Assembly: GCA_017591395.1 (NCBI GenBank)
Contig: WEDG01001280.1
Coordinates: 62,001-126,000, forward strand
Length of the DNA stretch: 64,000 nucleotides
Source of the DNA: Schistocephalus solidus
Lineage: Eukaryota; Platyhelminthes; Cestoda; Diphyllobothriidea; Diphyllobothriidae
Direction: 5' to 3'
The notes under the pieces were generated by a model. That model was given only the letters and a program-made list of their open reading frames with translations, was not told where the DNA came from and did not search any database. The translations under genes were made by a program, and so were the position numbers. Shown here one piece after another: positions 43,304 to 55,064 of the stretch. Each line of letters starts with the position of its first letter. Position 1 is the first letter of the stretch.

Positions 43304-43383
43304 ATGCCGCAAGCCGGGATTGAGCCCGCGACCACCAGTGCTATGGCCACGCACGCTAACAACTCGACCACCTCACCACGGCG
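43304..43383 (-). repeat. tRNA-like sequence upstream of CR1-like LINE
   Basis: Minus sense: GTGGTGAGGTGGTCGAGTTG, GTTAGCGTGCG, then a B-box-like GGGCTCAATCCCGGC. Long D and variable regions give a tRNA-Leu/Ser-like outline without good acceptor pairing. Probably a SINE head. Confidence 0.5.
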
Positions 43384-43431
43384 TTGGGCACTCTCTTAAA
43401 TTAAGATTCACGCTATTGACGGCACTGCCAT

Positions 43432-44509
43432 TTGTGGTGGCTGTCCATGAAGCTAAACCAGCTCAAGGATGAGAAAATAAAAATAAAATATGCGTTAAAA
43501 GGTGCCTCTAATGCAGTAGATGTCACTCAGGAGTCCACTGAGCAACCTACCAGGAACAAAACCAATAATGATCGATCAAAGGGTATCCCAACCACAACTT
43601 TTGCAGCTGCTTCGGCTACCGAACAACAAGTAGCAATGACGCAGGACAAAAACGGCCTGCCTAAAACAAACAAAAACTTCCAAAACGCAAATCTGACACC
43701 AAGAAGGAAAACGTTAATGGACAACCGACTACAAGAGATACCTCAAAAAAACTCGAACAATGGGGCTTCGACCATTGCCTCGTCCACCACAGGAAATACT
43801 GCGATTCACACACCAAGCACAAGCAGTGGTATCGATTCCCCAACCGGAACTACCACCTGCGATTCAAACTCGTCGAAGCCGTGGAATTCGCCAAAATCAA
43901 AAAACCGGAACAAAGCCCACATATAGCCAAGCAGCATCCGCTCCATCATCACCAGTGAGCAGCGTGGAACTTTCACACCAGATAGTGCATGACCGTGTCG
44001 TAGGTACAAAAAATGCCACCGACTGGAAAAAAGGCTTCAAATTACAGGAACTATCTGAAGCAACAGCTACAACTCCCGTAGACGGATATTCCAAAGAAAT
44101 GAACCACGTTCACGAACTTTTGAACAATATGCTGGAACTCAATACATCGATTGAACTGGAAAAAGCCTTTCGCCTTGGAAAACGGCCCGAGAGCCAATCT
44201 GAATCAACACGTCCTAGGCCTCTAAAAGTTATCTTGATTAGTACCCAGGAAGCCAGGCTCATTCTGTCTAGGCACTTTAAGTTAAAAACTCAAACCCTGG
44301 AGTTTTTTTCAACAGGACTTCTCACCTGCGGAACGGAAAAATCGTCATCAACTTGTCAACGAACTGAGACAGCGGCTCAGCGAAGGGGAAACAAATTTGG
44401 TTATTTACAACAACCAAGTGATCCATCGTCCATTGTTTTCCCCCTGGAGAGGCCCGTTCCGGATGACCACGCAGTCGACCCAGTAAAGGGGGCTCGCGGC
44501 CGACCGTAA
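43432..44509 (+). pseudogene. CR1-like LINE ORF1, frameshifted
   Basis: Two overlapping frames (43432-43926 and 43760-44509). The first is an S/T/N/Q-rich low-complexity region; the second ends in a compact domain with ELNTSIELEKAFRLGKRPES, then RPRPLKVILISTQEARLILS and FKLKTQTLEFF, the pattern of nucleic-acid-binding ORF1 proteins of CR1/L2-type LINEs (chaperone role by family knowledge). Frameshift between 43760 and 43926; decayed. Confidence 0.6.
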
Positions 44510-44541
44510 GCACTTCCCGGGCAAACCGAAAATTAACATTT

Positions 44542-47311
44542 ATGTACACCAATGCACAAAGTATGTTATCGAAGCTCAACGAGCTTAAGATTCATGTCTT
44601 TGAACTATCTCCCGGTATAATTTCCCTAACAGAAACCTGGTTGTCCCAACACGTGAACGACTGGGAGGTCACTATGACTGGCTACCAACTGTTTAGAAAA
44701 GGCAGAGAAGGGCGTCAAGGAGGAGGCATACTCACATATGTGAAAAGTGAACTGACAGCTTTAGACAAAACGGATATGGCTATGCTATGGAGATATGGCT
44801 ATCCATAAAAGTGATAGGTTCATCAAGTCTCGATGCCCTGACAGTTTACCGTCCACCGAGAAGAGACCTCGTAGCCGATGCTTTTCTGCTAGATGAGCTT
44901 GAAAAGATTGCTACACGGTCGGATATCCTGATCATAGGTGACTTTAATGCGCCTCACATTGACTGGGGCTCGGCCTGTGCACATAGCTCTGATCTAGCCT
45001 TTGACTGTTGCCTTCTGAGTACGACGCTAAAGCTGGTTCTCACACAGCATGTCACTTCCAACAAGAGTGTGCGAAGGACAACAAGCCAATTGTCTGGACC
45101 TCATTCTCACGAAGTCGCAGGGCAGCATCGACGAAGTATCATGTCTACCGCCGCTAGGTAAATATTACCACGTTGTACTGCGATGGAAGTACTCGCTATT
45201 TTCTATACCAGAAAGACCCACAACAGTCAGAATGAATATATGGCTAGGCGATTTTGGTGGAATGAAGGCCGAACTCACGCGCACTCAGTGAGAACCTTTA
45301 TTCTTTGGAAACATAACCGAAGACTGGGGAACGTTCCGGGTCGTACTGCACAGGCTAATCGGAAATCATTGTCTGATTTTGAGAAAGAGTTTAACCAACA
45401 GACCGCGATTGCTTACTCAGGCTTTAAAAATCAAAGTTAACCAAAAGCGGAGATTGTGGAAAAAATCACTTACCGACGGAACTCCTGGATCTCTAAATGC
45501 GTACAAAATGCAGAGAAATCGGGTCAAGGGCCTTATTGTTAGAACAAGACAGGATTTCGAAGTGGACCTGCTGAACCAGGCCACCATGAACCCGAAACAG
45601 TTTTACGGTTACCTCAGGCAGAATACACGGAACAAGGATCCAATACCCCTGCTGAGGACTGCCGAGGGCATAGACCTTACTGCAGACGGTGCAAAGGCTT
45701 ATCATCTTTCGGAATTTTCCCGTCAGTTTTCCCAAAGGAAACGAGTTACAATTACCCTGCCAATGTCTACGAAGTGGATACAATAGTCGAGACTTTTCAA
45801 TTCACCGATAATATTGTCCTCAAGGAACTTTTGGGGTTAAAGGAATCTAAGTCTCCTGGTCCCGATAAAGTACCTGCCAAGCTGTTGAAAGAGCTCGCGA
45901 GAGAGTTGGCAAAACCACTCTCTGCGCTTTTCCGAACATCCTTCCAGACCGGAAGTCTACCAGCCGACTGGAAATCCGCATGGATTACGCCGCTTTATAA
46001 GGGTGGAAGCCGGGTCTCCGCAAACAATTATCGACCAGTCAGCCTTACTTCAATTTGCTGCAAAATCATGGAAAAAATAATTAAGCAACAACTAATGCAG
46101 TTCCTTGAACATAACCATCTGCTTTCCGAGGTCCAGCACGGTTTCCGTAGAGCTAGGTCCTGCGTCACAAATTTGCTCTGCTGTTTAGAACGTTGGACTG
46201 AGGCGATCGATGGAGGAAATACAGTGCACGCAGTCTATAGTGACTTCAAAAAGGCTTTTGATAGCGTGCCGCACCACTGCCTTCCTTATAAACTCAACCG
46301 CATAGGAGAAAGAGGTAGACTTCTGAAATGGATAGAAAACTTCCTAATTGGCCGCTCACAAACTGTCCATATCAGCGACAAACAGTCGACCAAGGTTGAG
46401 GTTGACAGTGGTGTCCCCAAAGGCTCTGTTCGCAGCCCTATTTCGTTCATTGTCTACATCAACGATTGTGCCAACGAACTGGACTGCGATATCGCCATGT
46501 TTGCCGATGATCTCAAACTTTGGCACCAGTCAAACTGCGACTGACGAAGAAAACTTGCAGGCAAACTTAAATCGACTCCAGAAATGGTCAAATGACTGGC
46601 TCTTGCCGTTCAATGAGAGCAAGTGCAACATCATACGAGTCGGAAAAGCAATCCTTCGAATCGTACGGTTTACCGACTAAATGGCATTCCATTAAAAGAT
46701 GTGGATGCCCAAAAGGACCTGGGAGTCTGGATCACGCCCTCGTTTAAACCCTCCCTACATTGCGCAAAGGTAGCGAAGTCAGCGATGTCGATGCTGTACC
46801 TCGTCAAACGAGATTTTGCAGCCTTCAATACCGACTGCTTCACCAAAGTCTTCGGAACCTTCGTGCGGCCGCAGTTGGAGTCCGCTATCCAAGCTTGGAG
46901 ACCCTGGATGGCGAAGGACATCAACATCTCGAAATGGTCCAAAAGCGAGCAGCCAAACTTGTCCTTGGACATGCCTCACAGCCTTATGAAACTCGGCTGT
47001 CGAATCTCAATCTCTTTCCCTTGCGCTATATTCAGCTTCTTGGAGACCTGATACTAACATTCCGCATACTATGCGTTCAGGACTGTTGTCCCAGGTGATT
47101 TCTTCGAGTTAGCAACAACAAAGAACTTGAGAGGTCCTCCTCTCAAATTACGTGTGACTGGAGCTAGGCTAGACACTCGTAAGTACTTCTTCTCCAAAAG
47201 AGTAGTCGAAGCTTGAAATAATATTCCTCTGGATGTTGTTATGTTGGAATCCCTGGAGGCTTTCAAACGGAATTTAGATCGATATAATTGTGCGAGCTAC
47301 AACTCGAACTG
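44542..47311 (+). pseudogene. CR1-like LINE ORF2 (endonuclease-RT), multiply frameshifted
   Basis: Endonuclease: YTNAQSMLSKLNELKIHV, ISLTETWLSQHVND (44542-44808), VYRPPRRD, LIIGDFNAPHIDW (about 44925-44965; the GDFN motif is intact). RT (45774-46544): KSPGPDKVPAKLLKELA, NYRPVSLTSICCKIMEKII, QHGFRRARSCVTNLL, SDFKKAFDSVPHHC, GVPKGSVRSPISFIVYIND, MFADDLKLWHQ (motif C intact). The C-terminal part continues in other frames to FFSKRVVEAWN-like text (about 47195-47225) and a stop near 47311. At least five frame changes. A CR1-clade assignment fits the GDFNAPHIDW and FADDLKLW signatures; not phylogenetically tested. Confidence 0.85.
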
Positions 47312-47329
47312 AAAGCTCCAAGGACGACG

Positions 47330-48720
47330 TCATAAAATAATTTATTTCTGATACTGCTAGCTATATTTGAGTAACATTTCTTTATGTTTATTATTTTCAT
47401 TCGAGGGCTCGCACTCTCCATAATTCCCATTCGGAGGTCCGCGGTCTTCCCGGCTTAACTATCGGCACACCGTGAGCGTTCGCATCAGCCGAACCTGGCG
47501 GCTATAATCCATGCGGTCTAAGACCGTTCTCCCTTGGTTTGAACGGCAACGGACCGAGGATTATCTGGGCGGATATTTCTGCCTTGAAACCACTCGGCAG
47601 ACTCTGCAACCAGCAAGGGAGTGTCTGGCGGCATCTTCCAAACTTCGGTGATGCCCCCCGTTGGACACGCCCCGGCTCAAGGGCGAAAGTTTTTTTCTCC
47701 TAAATATCACTGGGAGTTTTTTTTCACTGCCTGCTCTTTTTTGACTATGTTCCACCCAGTTGGTTCATATCAATTGGCCTCTTCAACATCCTGAGATACT
47801 ATTTTCAATACCACAACTCGCATGTACAAATAGGGAATTCAAAGGTAACTCACCTATATCTCCTCAAATATACTGATAATTATATAGATTTTAAGGAATT
47901 GAGCGTGATGAACATAATTTCATTTCTGGTCGATAAGCAAATGCAAACGTCTACAGTAGGAGTAACTCGCTTAATCTCAGTATATAAGGCTACAAAATTA
48001 AATTAAGTAGCAACTATGCTATAATGGGTATTGACTGATGAGCGGAACCTCTCACAGCTACCACGTGGAACGACGTATGATCGACAAGGCACGTATCTTA
48101 GCTTTTAGCTTTGATAGAAAGGTGAACCAACCGGCATATGCCATTTGGGGGTTCACGAAACACACGTTTTGCAGAGTACTAGTTTACGTACTGCGCGTAT
48201 CATATTTCCATATTTCATAACTGACAAGAAGAGTGACGCGAGTAAACAAGAAGAATGTGAACAGTCAGAGGAGGCTGGAAGCTGGGCAATACAGTAAGCA
48301 AAGGAATCGGTCTACTCGTGCATTTTGCAGTTGGTTCCTAGCTCGGCTCTGGGTTCCTGACGCGTGCAAAGATGGTAGACAGTTAGATAATATTTGGGGA
48401 AGGCCGCACTGTGAAATATGCAACCCCCGCAAACGCAGACCATACTACGGCAGCAGCTTCTGTGGAGGCAGGGCTAAGAGGTCAAAAGCTACGGCTACAC
48501 CACGACACGGCAGTAAGAGTTGGCCCAGCGCACTTCAGTACAATACCGGCAGCTTAAACAGGGGGTGCCGGCGAGCCACGGCCAATAGTCAAAAACAGCA
48601 AATAACACTTAGAAGAACGCTTTTTTTGCTCAAAGCGGGTTTACCGGTCGATGGACTAAAACTGCGAGAGAAGGAAATGGTCAAAGAGCAGATTACGAGT
48701 TTTGAGCTCAAAAGTGGGCA
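47330..48720. other. No gene recognised
   Basis: A 205-codon plus-strand frame at 48233-48850 has no recognisable domain and overlaps the presumed 3' UTR of the antisense Chibby gene; I treat it as chance. Confidence 0.35.
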
Positions 48721-48729
48721 CTGTGTCCT

Positions 48730-48735
48730 TTTATT
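48730..48735 (-). terminator. Candidate poly(A) signal of the Chibby homologue
   Basis: Plus TTTATT, i.e. AATAAA on the minus strand, about 235 bp past the stop codon. Confidence 0.35.
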
Positions 48736-48968
48736 TAAAGTCAAAGGGAAAAATGAAGACATACATTTACAGGTAGACGAAGGGAGCGCAACACCTGAGG
48801 ATGGCAGAAATTGTGGGGCGACACAATCGCAGTGGGTGTATTCGTGTTAATGTGTGTGTGTGTGCTTTAGGGGCCGGAGAAGTGGAATAGGCCACCGAAG
48901 TACGAACGATGGAATGCTGATCGTCTTGGGTGTAAGTTTTCAAAACGGATAGGCACACAAACTGGGCA

Positions 48969-49088
48969 TCAGGAGGCAACGATGGCAGAGTCTGAGGGAA
49001 CAGTGGAACTGGGTTTCCGATGTAGGATATTGCGTAAGTTTTGGATTTCAGTCTCCTGGAGGTGTACCTCGGCTGTGGTTTCGGTGAG
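48969..49088 (-). CDS. CBY1: Chibby homologue, exon 3
   Basis: 40 codons including TGA (48969-48971). The acceptor lies in minus TTTATTTATCCCAG. It encodes LTETTAEVHL, the conserved end of the Chibby coiled coil, and a short non-conserved tail. Confidence 0.9.
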   Translation of the reverse strand, partial: LTETTAEVHLQETEIQNLRNILHRKPSSTVPSDSAIVAS

Positions 49089-50723
49089 CTGGGATAAATA
49101 AAAGCAGAAGAAGGTATGTTAAATTAAATGGCAATTTTAAGGGTCCTTGTCTAGACTTTAGGTAGACTGTTTGCCAGACTGCCAAGTTTCTGCTTATCTC
49201 GGTCAAGCAGACTTTCGCAAACCGAGACCCTTCACTGCTTTCAATAAACGAGGGCAAACAAACACTAGGAAAGAGCTGTCGAGTAAAAAGCCAGCACTCA
49301 AAAATTCGACAAGACGTCCGTGACCGATCCGAGCTAATACGATAATGTACAAGGTACACAAAACACTACTCATTTAATATTAGTAGGCTTAGTTATTAAC
49401 ATGTGCCCACAAACAAGGTAAAAGGGATTACCATGTCTAGGAGAATGTCAACCTTCAACTTCAACAAGTTGTTCTCCTCCGTGAGTTTCCTGTTTTCATT
49501 TTTGATCTGATTGCACTCCCTGGCAATTTCGGACGATGGTGCCGTCTCCGATTCACCGTTTTGCGCAATACTGTCTGCGAGTCATTGGGAGGAACAAGAA
49601 GGGGGCGGGGGTGGTGTAGAAAAAAACATAACGTAACAAAATTCACGACGGATGACGCAAAGCACATTTTCAAACAGAAACGTGCAATGAATGAATGCCT
49701 GGGGCCTATGGGGTGGGGAAGACACGTTACCGGATTGACACAGCTGTCTCGTGGTTAGGTTCACAAGCCAAAACACTAGAGAAAACAGTCTCGAACAAAA
49801 CGAGCGGCTACTGGGAACTCGCTTATACTTAAAATTTCTAAGAAATCCCGATTCGAGTAGCACGATTGAACCTACGGAATTCGCTGAAACCGATGAGTTC
49901 CTCGCCGCTGCTAGGGAACCATCCTTCATATGAAGTAAAGTAACTTGAGCATGAATGAGACAGTCCGCACTTGCGACAACAGCATCAGTATATACTACGT
50001 AACTTGGCATTCTGTCCCTCGGTCATGGTGCAAGGACGTGCAAGTCACCGTCCCTGGTCCACCTTGCTTTGGGGCACACGGAGGACCTTGTCGGATTCGA
50101 CGGTCGAACTGTCGGGAGGACATTCCCTAATCAAGTTAAAGGGAACTGCTCGTCCATCTATAACCCTCGCAGATAGTTGCTTAGTGACCAGTAATTATAC
50201 AGGAAGGAGGATCGACAAAGACAAGGGAGTCTGGGATAGCCATTTCTGGCTTATTGGCCGTTGTCAGCCAGGAAAACCCAAGCCGAAGTTTGCAGCATTT
50301 GGGATCTACACCGGATTCTGCGGTCCTTCAATGTCACTTCCAACATTATACCACTGAGACAAGGGCCCTTTCCTGTACCTTTTCTAATGAAATAAATTTT
50401 GGGGCACGCACATTAGAAGGGGTAGAGGGATCACATAATAAAAGAATAAGTGATCGCAGCTCTCTAAAGCTCACGTGAGAGGTCTATGGCCGGTAAAAAA
50501 TGGCCCACTGGGACAGTGCAGAAAGCCGAGTACACGCACCGACAATCCATTTGCCCTTGTCAAAGACCAGATTTCGACCACTCAACCGGGCCTTGACAAC
50601 ACCATATTCCAGACCGAATTCCTTGCTTCGCGTGCTGGCATCCAGCTGGCTCAGATTCGTCATACTTGAGGCCTTACGCGAGGGCAGCTTCGGTAGGCTG
50701 AACTTCTTCTGAAAGAGAGGCAT
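48969..50723 (-). CDS. CBY1: Chibby (CBY) family protein, three exons, predicted 148 aa
   Basis: Join of complement 50540-50723, 49432-49574 and 48969-49088 (447 nt with stop). Exon 1 starts MPLFQKKFSLPKLPSRKASS and ends GKWIV plus one G; donor GTGCGT. Exon 2 follows acceptor CAG, completing GAC (Asp), and ends KLKVDILLDM; donor GTAATC. Exon 3 follows CCCAG and reads LTETTAEVHLQETEIQNLRN to AIVAS and TGA. All junctions keep frame. The family hallmarks are present: N-terminal MPLF, an SRKAS region like the 14-3-3 site of vertebrate Chibby, FGLEYG, a central GKW, and a leucine-zipper coiled coil (about residues 80-118, ENNLLKLKVDILLDMLTETT). Human CBY1 is 126 aa. Known roles are beta-catenin antagonism and ciliary transition-zone/basal-body function; the role here is inferred. 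Confidence 0.9.
49432..49574 (-). CDS. CBY1: Chibby homologue, exon 2
   Basis: 143 nt encoding (D)SIAQNGESETAPSSEIAREC then the heptad-rich ENRKLTEENNLLKLK segment. The acceptor has a long pyrimidine tract before CTCGCAG. Intron 2 is 343 nt. Confidence 0.9.
49735..49935 (+). repeat. 5' fragment of the RTE-like LINE, in Chibby intron 1
   Basis: CACAAGCCAAAACACTAGAG, AACAGTCTCGAACAAAACGA and TTTCTAAGAAATCCCGATTC match 60825-60925 upstream of the RTE-like element at 60540-63930 (GAGCCAAAGCGCTAGAAGAG, CCCCAAGAAATCTCGC). Confidence 0.65.
50010..50133 (+). repeat. Solo ZF-RTE terminus, in Chibby intron 1
   Basis: GTGCAAGTCACCGTCCCTGG, GGACCTTGTCGGATTCGACG and GTCGAACTGTCGGGAGG match the end of the B module. 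Confidence 0.75.
50205..50290 (-). repeat. SINE tail fragment, in Chibby intron 1
   Basis: Plus strand GACAAAGACAAGGGAGTCTG, AGCCATTTCTGGCTTATTGG and CCGTTGTCAGCC: the tail of the SINE family, inverted. Confidence 0.7.
50540..50723 (-). CDS. CBY1: Chibby homologue, exon 1 (coding part)
   Basis: 184 nt, ATG at 50721-50723, 61 codons plus one base. The start is chosen because MPLF is the conserved family N-terminus; the longer upstream frame lacks conservation and is cut by a likely splice acceptor at 50749-50750. Confidence 0.9.
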
Positions 50724-50748
50724 CCTAGGGTCGGGAGTGGAACTTGGC

Positions 50749-50766
50749 CTAAAAGTAGAAAAATAT
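50749..50766 (-). promoter_or_regulatory. Candidate splice (or trans-splice) acceptor 25 nt upstream of the Chibby ATG
   Basis: Minus strand TATTTTTCTACTTTTAG, a strong pyrimidine tract and AG, followed by a 25-nt leader and ATG. Either a 5'-UTR intron ends here or a spliced leader is added; flatworms use both. Confidence 0.5.
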
Positions 50767-50869
50767 AAAGGACGAACTGCACCTGGAAGGTTTGTTACAC
50801 CGCGAACGGAGTATGCAGAATATGGCAACTGAAAGTGTTACCCAAGGGCGTGGGAAAGCCAAACGACAA

Positions 50870-50960
50870 ATCCTGCTTCCACCGAGCGGACGTGGGACTC
50901 GAATCCTGTCTCTTTGACCCCTACAATTGAGTGACTGGCTACGGGCGCCTTCTCTGAAGC
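50870..50960 (-). repeat. Possible tRNA-like SINE relic
   Basis: Minus sense TAGCCAGTCACTCAATTGTA followed by B-box-like GGATTCGAGTCCCACG. No tail recognised. Confidence 0.35.
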
Positions 50961-50989
50961 TCCAAGGCAACAGATGAAACATTCCTTCA

Positions 50990-52140
50990 TGTAAATTGAC
51001 ATTTGCCCAAAACCAACCCTGCGAGCGGACAGAAGACGGGCAAATTCCTATAGACAGTGAAGAAGTCAGGAACAGCTAAGCACGCGGAGTGTTGTGGAGC
51101 CAGGGTGGAGCATTGATAGAAGTAGTGAGTCGCCAAGTATAAAACCCCTTATAGCTGGGCCTGACTGTTGCAATGAACAACCACATCTTAAGCCCTTAGA
51201 TTCCGGCGCGAAACATAAAGCGAGAGGCGCACGCAAAGAGGTCAGCAGGCAGCCGCAAGACCGACGAGTCAAAAGCAACGGCTGCGTTGATTGGTCACTG
51301 CTATAAAAACTGAAATGTGCGCTGGCAGCAACGCTAAGCGTCTATTGTGAAGTCCTGGACCTTTTAGGACGTGGGCTGTCTGCAGACGCACTGTTCCTAA
51401 TGCTGTCCAGCTCAAAACACACAGCTTGCATGCAGCATGTGAGCATTGAAAAATCTCTAAAAAGAATGCCTTTCAAAAACTCCGAAACCATACTCAAGCA
51501 AAGGATGATTCTGCGCCGTAAATTTTCCTAAGGCACTCGAGCCAAGTACAGCTCGCCAGGAGAAAAACAAACCCACCGATGCGAAACTGATCGGTGCTCA
51601 CGCAACTCGCGCGGCGGTCTGCTGTTAGAAATTTGTTTGCAAATGGTGGGTTTCTGTGTCGGAGTTTCCACACAAAACGACATACCTTTATCCCCCCCCC
51701 ACCCTCCGGCAATGATAACACGGTGGACTGTCAAACACCCGCCTAAGACTATGGTGCTACAGACGTGAGGGGTCTCAGGAACCCCGTTCTACCTCCTCTT
51801 TTCATTTACTCGCATTCTTGCTGCTATTGGCAGACAGTTTACACGGACAGCAGAAAACAGACAGCCGAAACAAATCAAAAAGGTTCGGCTGTGGATAGAG
51901 AAGTCTATTAGGCTTTATACAGGAGCAACTCAGCAGGATAGTCACAGTTAGCGGGGGGGTGGGGTGGGGGTGGGTCGCCGCAGTGGCTGCTGCTGGGGGA
52001 TGAGAGGGAGAGGGGCAGGGGAGATGGGGCCAGAAAAAGCCTGCGGCGGTGGGTGGGGAGCTAATGCGAAGAGAGGCAGAGGGTAGGAATGAAGCATCAA
52101 ATAGCGCGTCGGAGTGGTTGTGGTGGAGACGGCAGCCGTC
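50990..52140. other. No gene recognised; G-rich tract
   Basis: A G-rich stretch at 51951-51972 (GCGGGGGGGTGGGGTGGGGG) could form a quadruplex. Otherwise unassigned. Confidence 0.35.
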
Positions 52141-52142
52141 AC

Positions 52143-52236
52143 CGCGACTCCCAGCAGAGCATATTTTCGTGTTGCAGAAGGCGCAGTTGGTCGGCGATTT
52201 GGGTGCAGAGAGTTTCGCCAGCAGAATCGCCAGCAG
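52143..52236 (-). CDS. Candidate host exon, gene unknown
   Basis: Minus strand: a strong acceptor (TTCGTTGTTCTTTTCGCTCAG is preceded by no AG) and donor G|GTGACG bound a 94-nt stretch. Its one protein-like frame reads AGDSAGETLCTQIADQLRLL then QHENMLCWES, a plausible amphipathic helix. No family recognised and no neighbouring exon found. A longer frame on the same strand (51802-52431) reads through it in another phase and looks low-complexity. Could be chance. Confidence 0.3.
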
Positions 52237-52239
52237 CTG

Positions 52240-53185
52240 AGCGAAAAGAACAACGAAGGGCGCTGGCATTAACGCGTGGCGATAATTACGGGGCCTGAGG
52301 ACTATGCTAATGACATTTTCTACGGTCGTGACATCGACCACAAAGCGACTGCAAGCTTCAAAGGATCGATTTTTCCTATAGATGCGTAGACAGAGAACCA
52401 GTGAAACAGGATGCACGAAAATGGATATCACTGGACATAAAAGTCCTTACGCGGGGCGGATTTGGCCACTCCACATCTGGTGTACGATGAAGGAGGTCGA
52501 CTTTCAAGAGCATGTTTCTAGAATGCCGTTGTTGTAGCAGTCATATTCCTTCAGTGGTGAGATTTCACCTTTAGGCCATCCTACAAGTACGATTTGAGCG
52601 GTCAACTGCCGTAAGAACTTTCCCCGAAGAAAAGTTGAACCGCAAAATACTTCTAAGACCTGACTAAATGTGCTAGTTTCGAAGTGCGTACACCATCTCC
52701 TCTGGTGGTCAACAGAAGACACCAGTAGGAGCATTCCAAGGATACCATCAGACTTAGCGATCTCCACTGTCAGCATTAATTCTCGAGAAAAAAACAACTA
52801 GTTACTAAAGCGAAAAAGACGTCTGCATCACATTTAGATATCCCCACGATTAAGGCCCGGGTAGTCAACTTACCGAGAAAGTCTATAAAGTTTCGGCATT
52901 TATGCAATTCACCCAAGATTTTTCATTTTCAAAAAGAGCAATGCTACTTTCAATACCTTTCTTTATAAAGGCAGTTTATTTTAATCATGTCTTTTGCCCA
53001 ATTCAATGGATCTAGTCTGCCGTAAATATATAGAAGGACAAAACAACTCTGAAACGGAAGGACGACTTTCTTCTGCAGGAATTGACAGTGGCGGCCTGAA
53101 ACGCTCTCACCCCATGGATGGACCGGGCAGGCACAGAGGTCAGTCCTTGACGAACGCTCATCGATCGCTAACGGAACGCACTCGT
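52240..53185. other. No gene recognised
   Basis: A 97-codon minus-strand frame (52504-52797) has splice-like signals but no recognisable domain. Confidence 0.3.
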
Positions 53186-53189
53186 TCCA

Positions 53190-53530
53190 CTCTGCCTTGA
53201 GGCTCACTCTCGAGCGCCGCACACAGCGGCTAGTAGTGGAATAGGCAAGATAAGATGACCGACAAAGACAAGGGAGACTGTAATGGCCATTTATGATTCA
53301 TTGGCTTCTATAAGTTAGTCAAACCCGACCCCAGGTGGTGCATTACCCGAGGTTCGAACCCACGAACTGTTGATCAGAAGTCCAGCGCTCTAACCGTGGG
53401 ACCACGGGCTCGTTATCTTGCCGGTTTAAATCGCTAACGAAACTCACTCATCCGGTTCTGCCTTGAGGCACACTCTCGATCCCGTCAGCAGCCACACAGC
53501 GGCTAGTAGTAGAATAGACAGATGTCAGTC
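53190..53530 (-). repeat. tRNA-derived SINE with flanking body duplicated
   Basis: Minus-sense head GAGCCCGTGGTCCCACGGTT, AGAGCGCTGGAC, B box GTGGGTTCGAACCTCGGGT (about 53345-53425), then tail to CTTGTCTTTGTCGG (53260). The sequence TGCCTTGAGGCNCACTCTCG followed by CACACAGCGGCTAGTAGT occurs on both sides (53190-53245 and 53458-53512), so two elements or a partial duplication are present. Confidence 0.75.
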
Positions 53531-53539
53531 CGTCCATTT

Positions 53540-55050
53540 TAGGCAGTGAGCAACACTACCAACCGAAAGAATAGAGGTGACCGGTGTATGAAGCGAAGGA
53601 GAAATGGCGGAGAATTTGGCAAAATTAATCTTCAAAGCTCGTAACAGGACCTATCCTGTTTTTTTTGTGGCAATGGGCCTGGGCGCAGTGGCTAATTCAG
53701 CATTTGGCCATAATTGTTCGTGCTGCCCTCCAAGGCACATGAAAGAGGCTCCAAAAATCTGACGTCCGTGAGGGTGGTCATATGAAGCCACAGCTGGAAG
53801 CAGCCAGTTCGGTGAACTGTGCTGTTTCGCCAATCGGCAGCATTCTGAGTGAAGGCTTTAAGCGCGCTTTGATTGGCCAAAACATGCACAATTTACTATA
53901 GAGAAGAGAGAAAAAGTTCTCACACATTCGGCTTTACCCCCATAAGCGCTGTGTAATGACGACCAGTTCAAGTGATGACGGCAGTAGCTGCTGTGTTGAG
54001 AGACACTAGGTATGATTATTTAGCTATCAAGGCGCACTTAAAGCCATGTTGTGAAAAGTTGCCAAGCGGGCGATAACATGGTAGATTCTCCTTATTAAAC
54101 GCTAAGACAATGACATTATTTACAGAAAGAAAAAAACCGACCTTTTATAATTATTGACAATTTATGCCAAGTCGATACAAATTAGGTGTTCACCCTCTTC
54201 TGTTTCCAATTAAACTGACACAAGTGAATGAAAAGATCCCTCATGTAGGAGTAGATTGTACGGGTGACTCTCATGCTTGTTCGCATTACAACCGTGGTCG
54301 GTCACTCGAATCTACCACACTGGGACAGGCGATCCTGTGTCAGATGCCCCTAGCTACTCCCGTCTCGCCTACTCTCTTACAGTCCCCAGGACATTCAGTC
54401 AGCGCGTGTGCCTACTTGACCATTTACGCACATATGAAAAGCTTCACTGAAACACCACAGCCTATATTCGTCTATCATTGTGTAGGCATTACAATTCGTT
54501 GACTAGTTTGGTCTTTCTTCGTGCTACGTTCTCAAAAAAACAGTGTACAGTCAGTAACCAATCTCGTAAACTGTTAACCACAATTCCAGCAGGCGTTTTT
54601 GATTAGGACAGACTACCTAAGTGGCGTTATAATAAGTAGTACCATTCAGTCGTATATCAAGATATTGCAGACACGGCTTTTGAATGCACGTGTTCTCGGC
54701 CACTGTCAAAAACCGAATTCAAAAAATAATTACTTAAATAACCTGTATTTTTCCTATAGATTTTATTTGCCCTTATTAATACGAATGTATTTTATCGAAG
54801 ACGCAAAGAAAATATTCTTTATTGTACACATTTAAAAAAATCACGTCTGCTTCAGTTTTTAACTCATGGGAGGTTATATTTAGATTTTCAAAAACTTTTC
54901 TGATTGTCTAATATTTTTAGCCCCTATTTGTTGCTGCATTTGCATTTGGGGTTTTCAGTCTAGAAAACGGTATGCTTTCCATGTAGGGAAAATGATATGT
55001 TCCAGGTGTCCCTATATATTCCCGTTTCGTTTGTACTGTAGCCTAACGCA
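53540..55050. other. No gene recognised
   Basis: AT-rich from 54500 to 54960. Frames here have no domain signal. Confidence 0.35.
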
Positions 55051-55064
55051 TGCAGTAAGAACCA

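Noticed and set aside
48233..48850. 205-codon plus-strand frame
   Set aside because: No domain, odd composition, and it overlaps the 3' region of the antisense Chibby gene.
51802..52431. 209-codon minus-strand frame
   Set aside because: Low-complexity P/H/S/T text from a G-rich plus strand; no domain.
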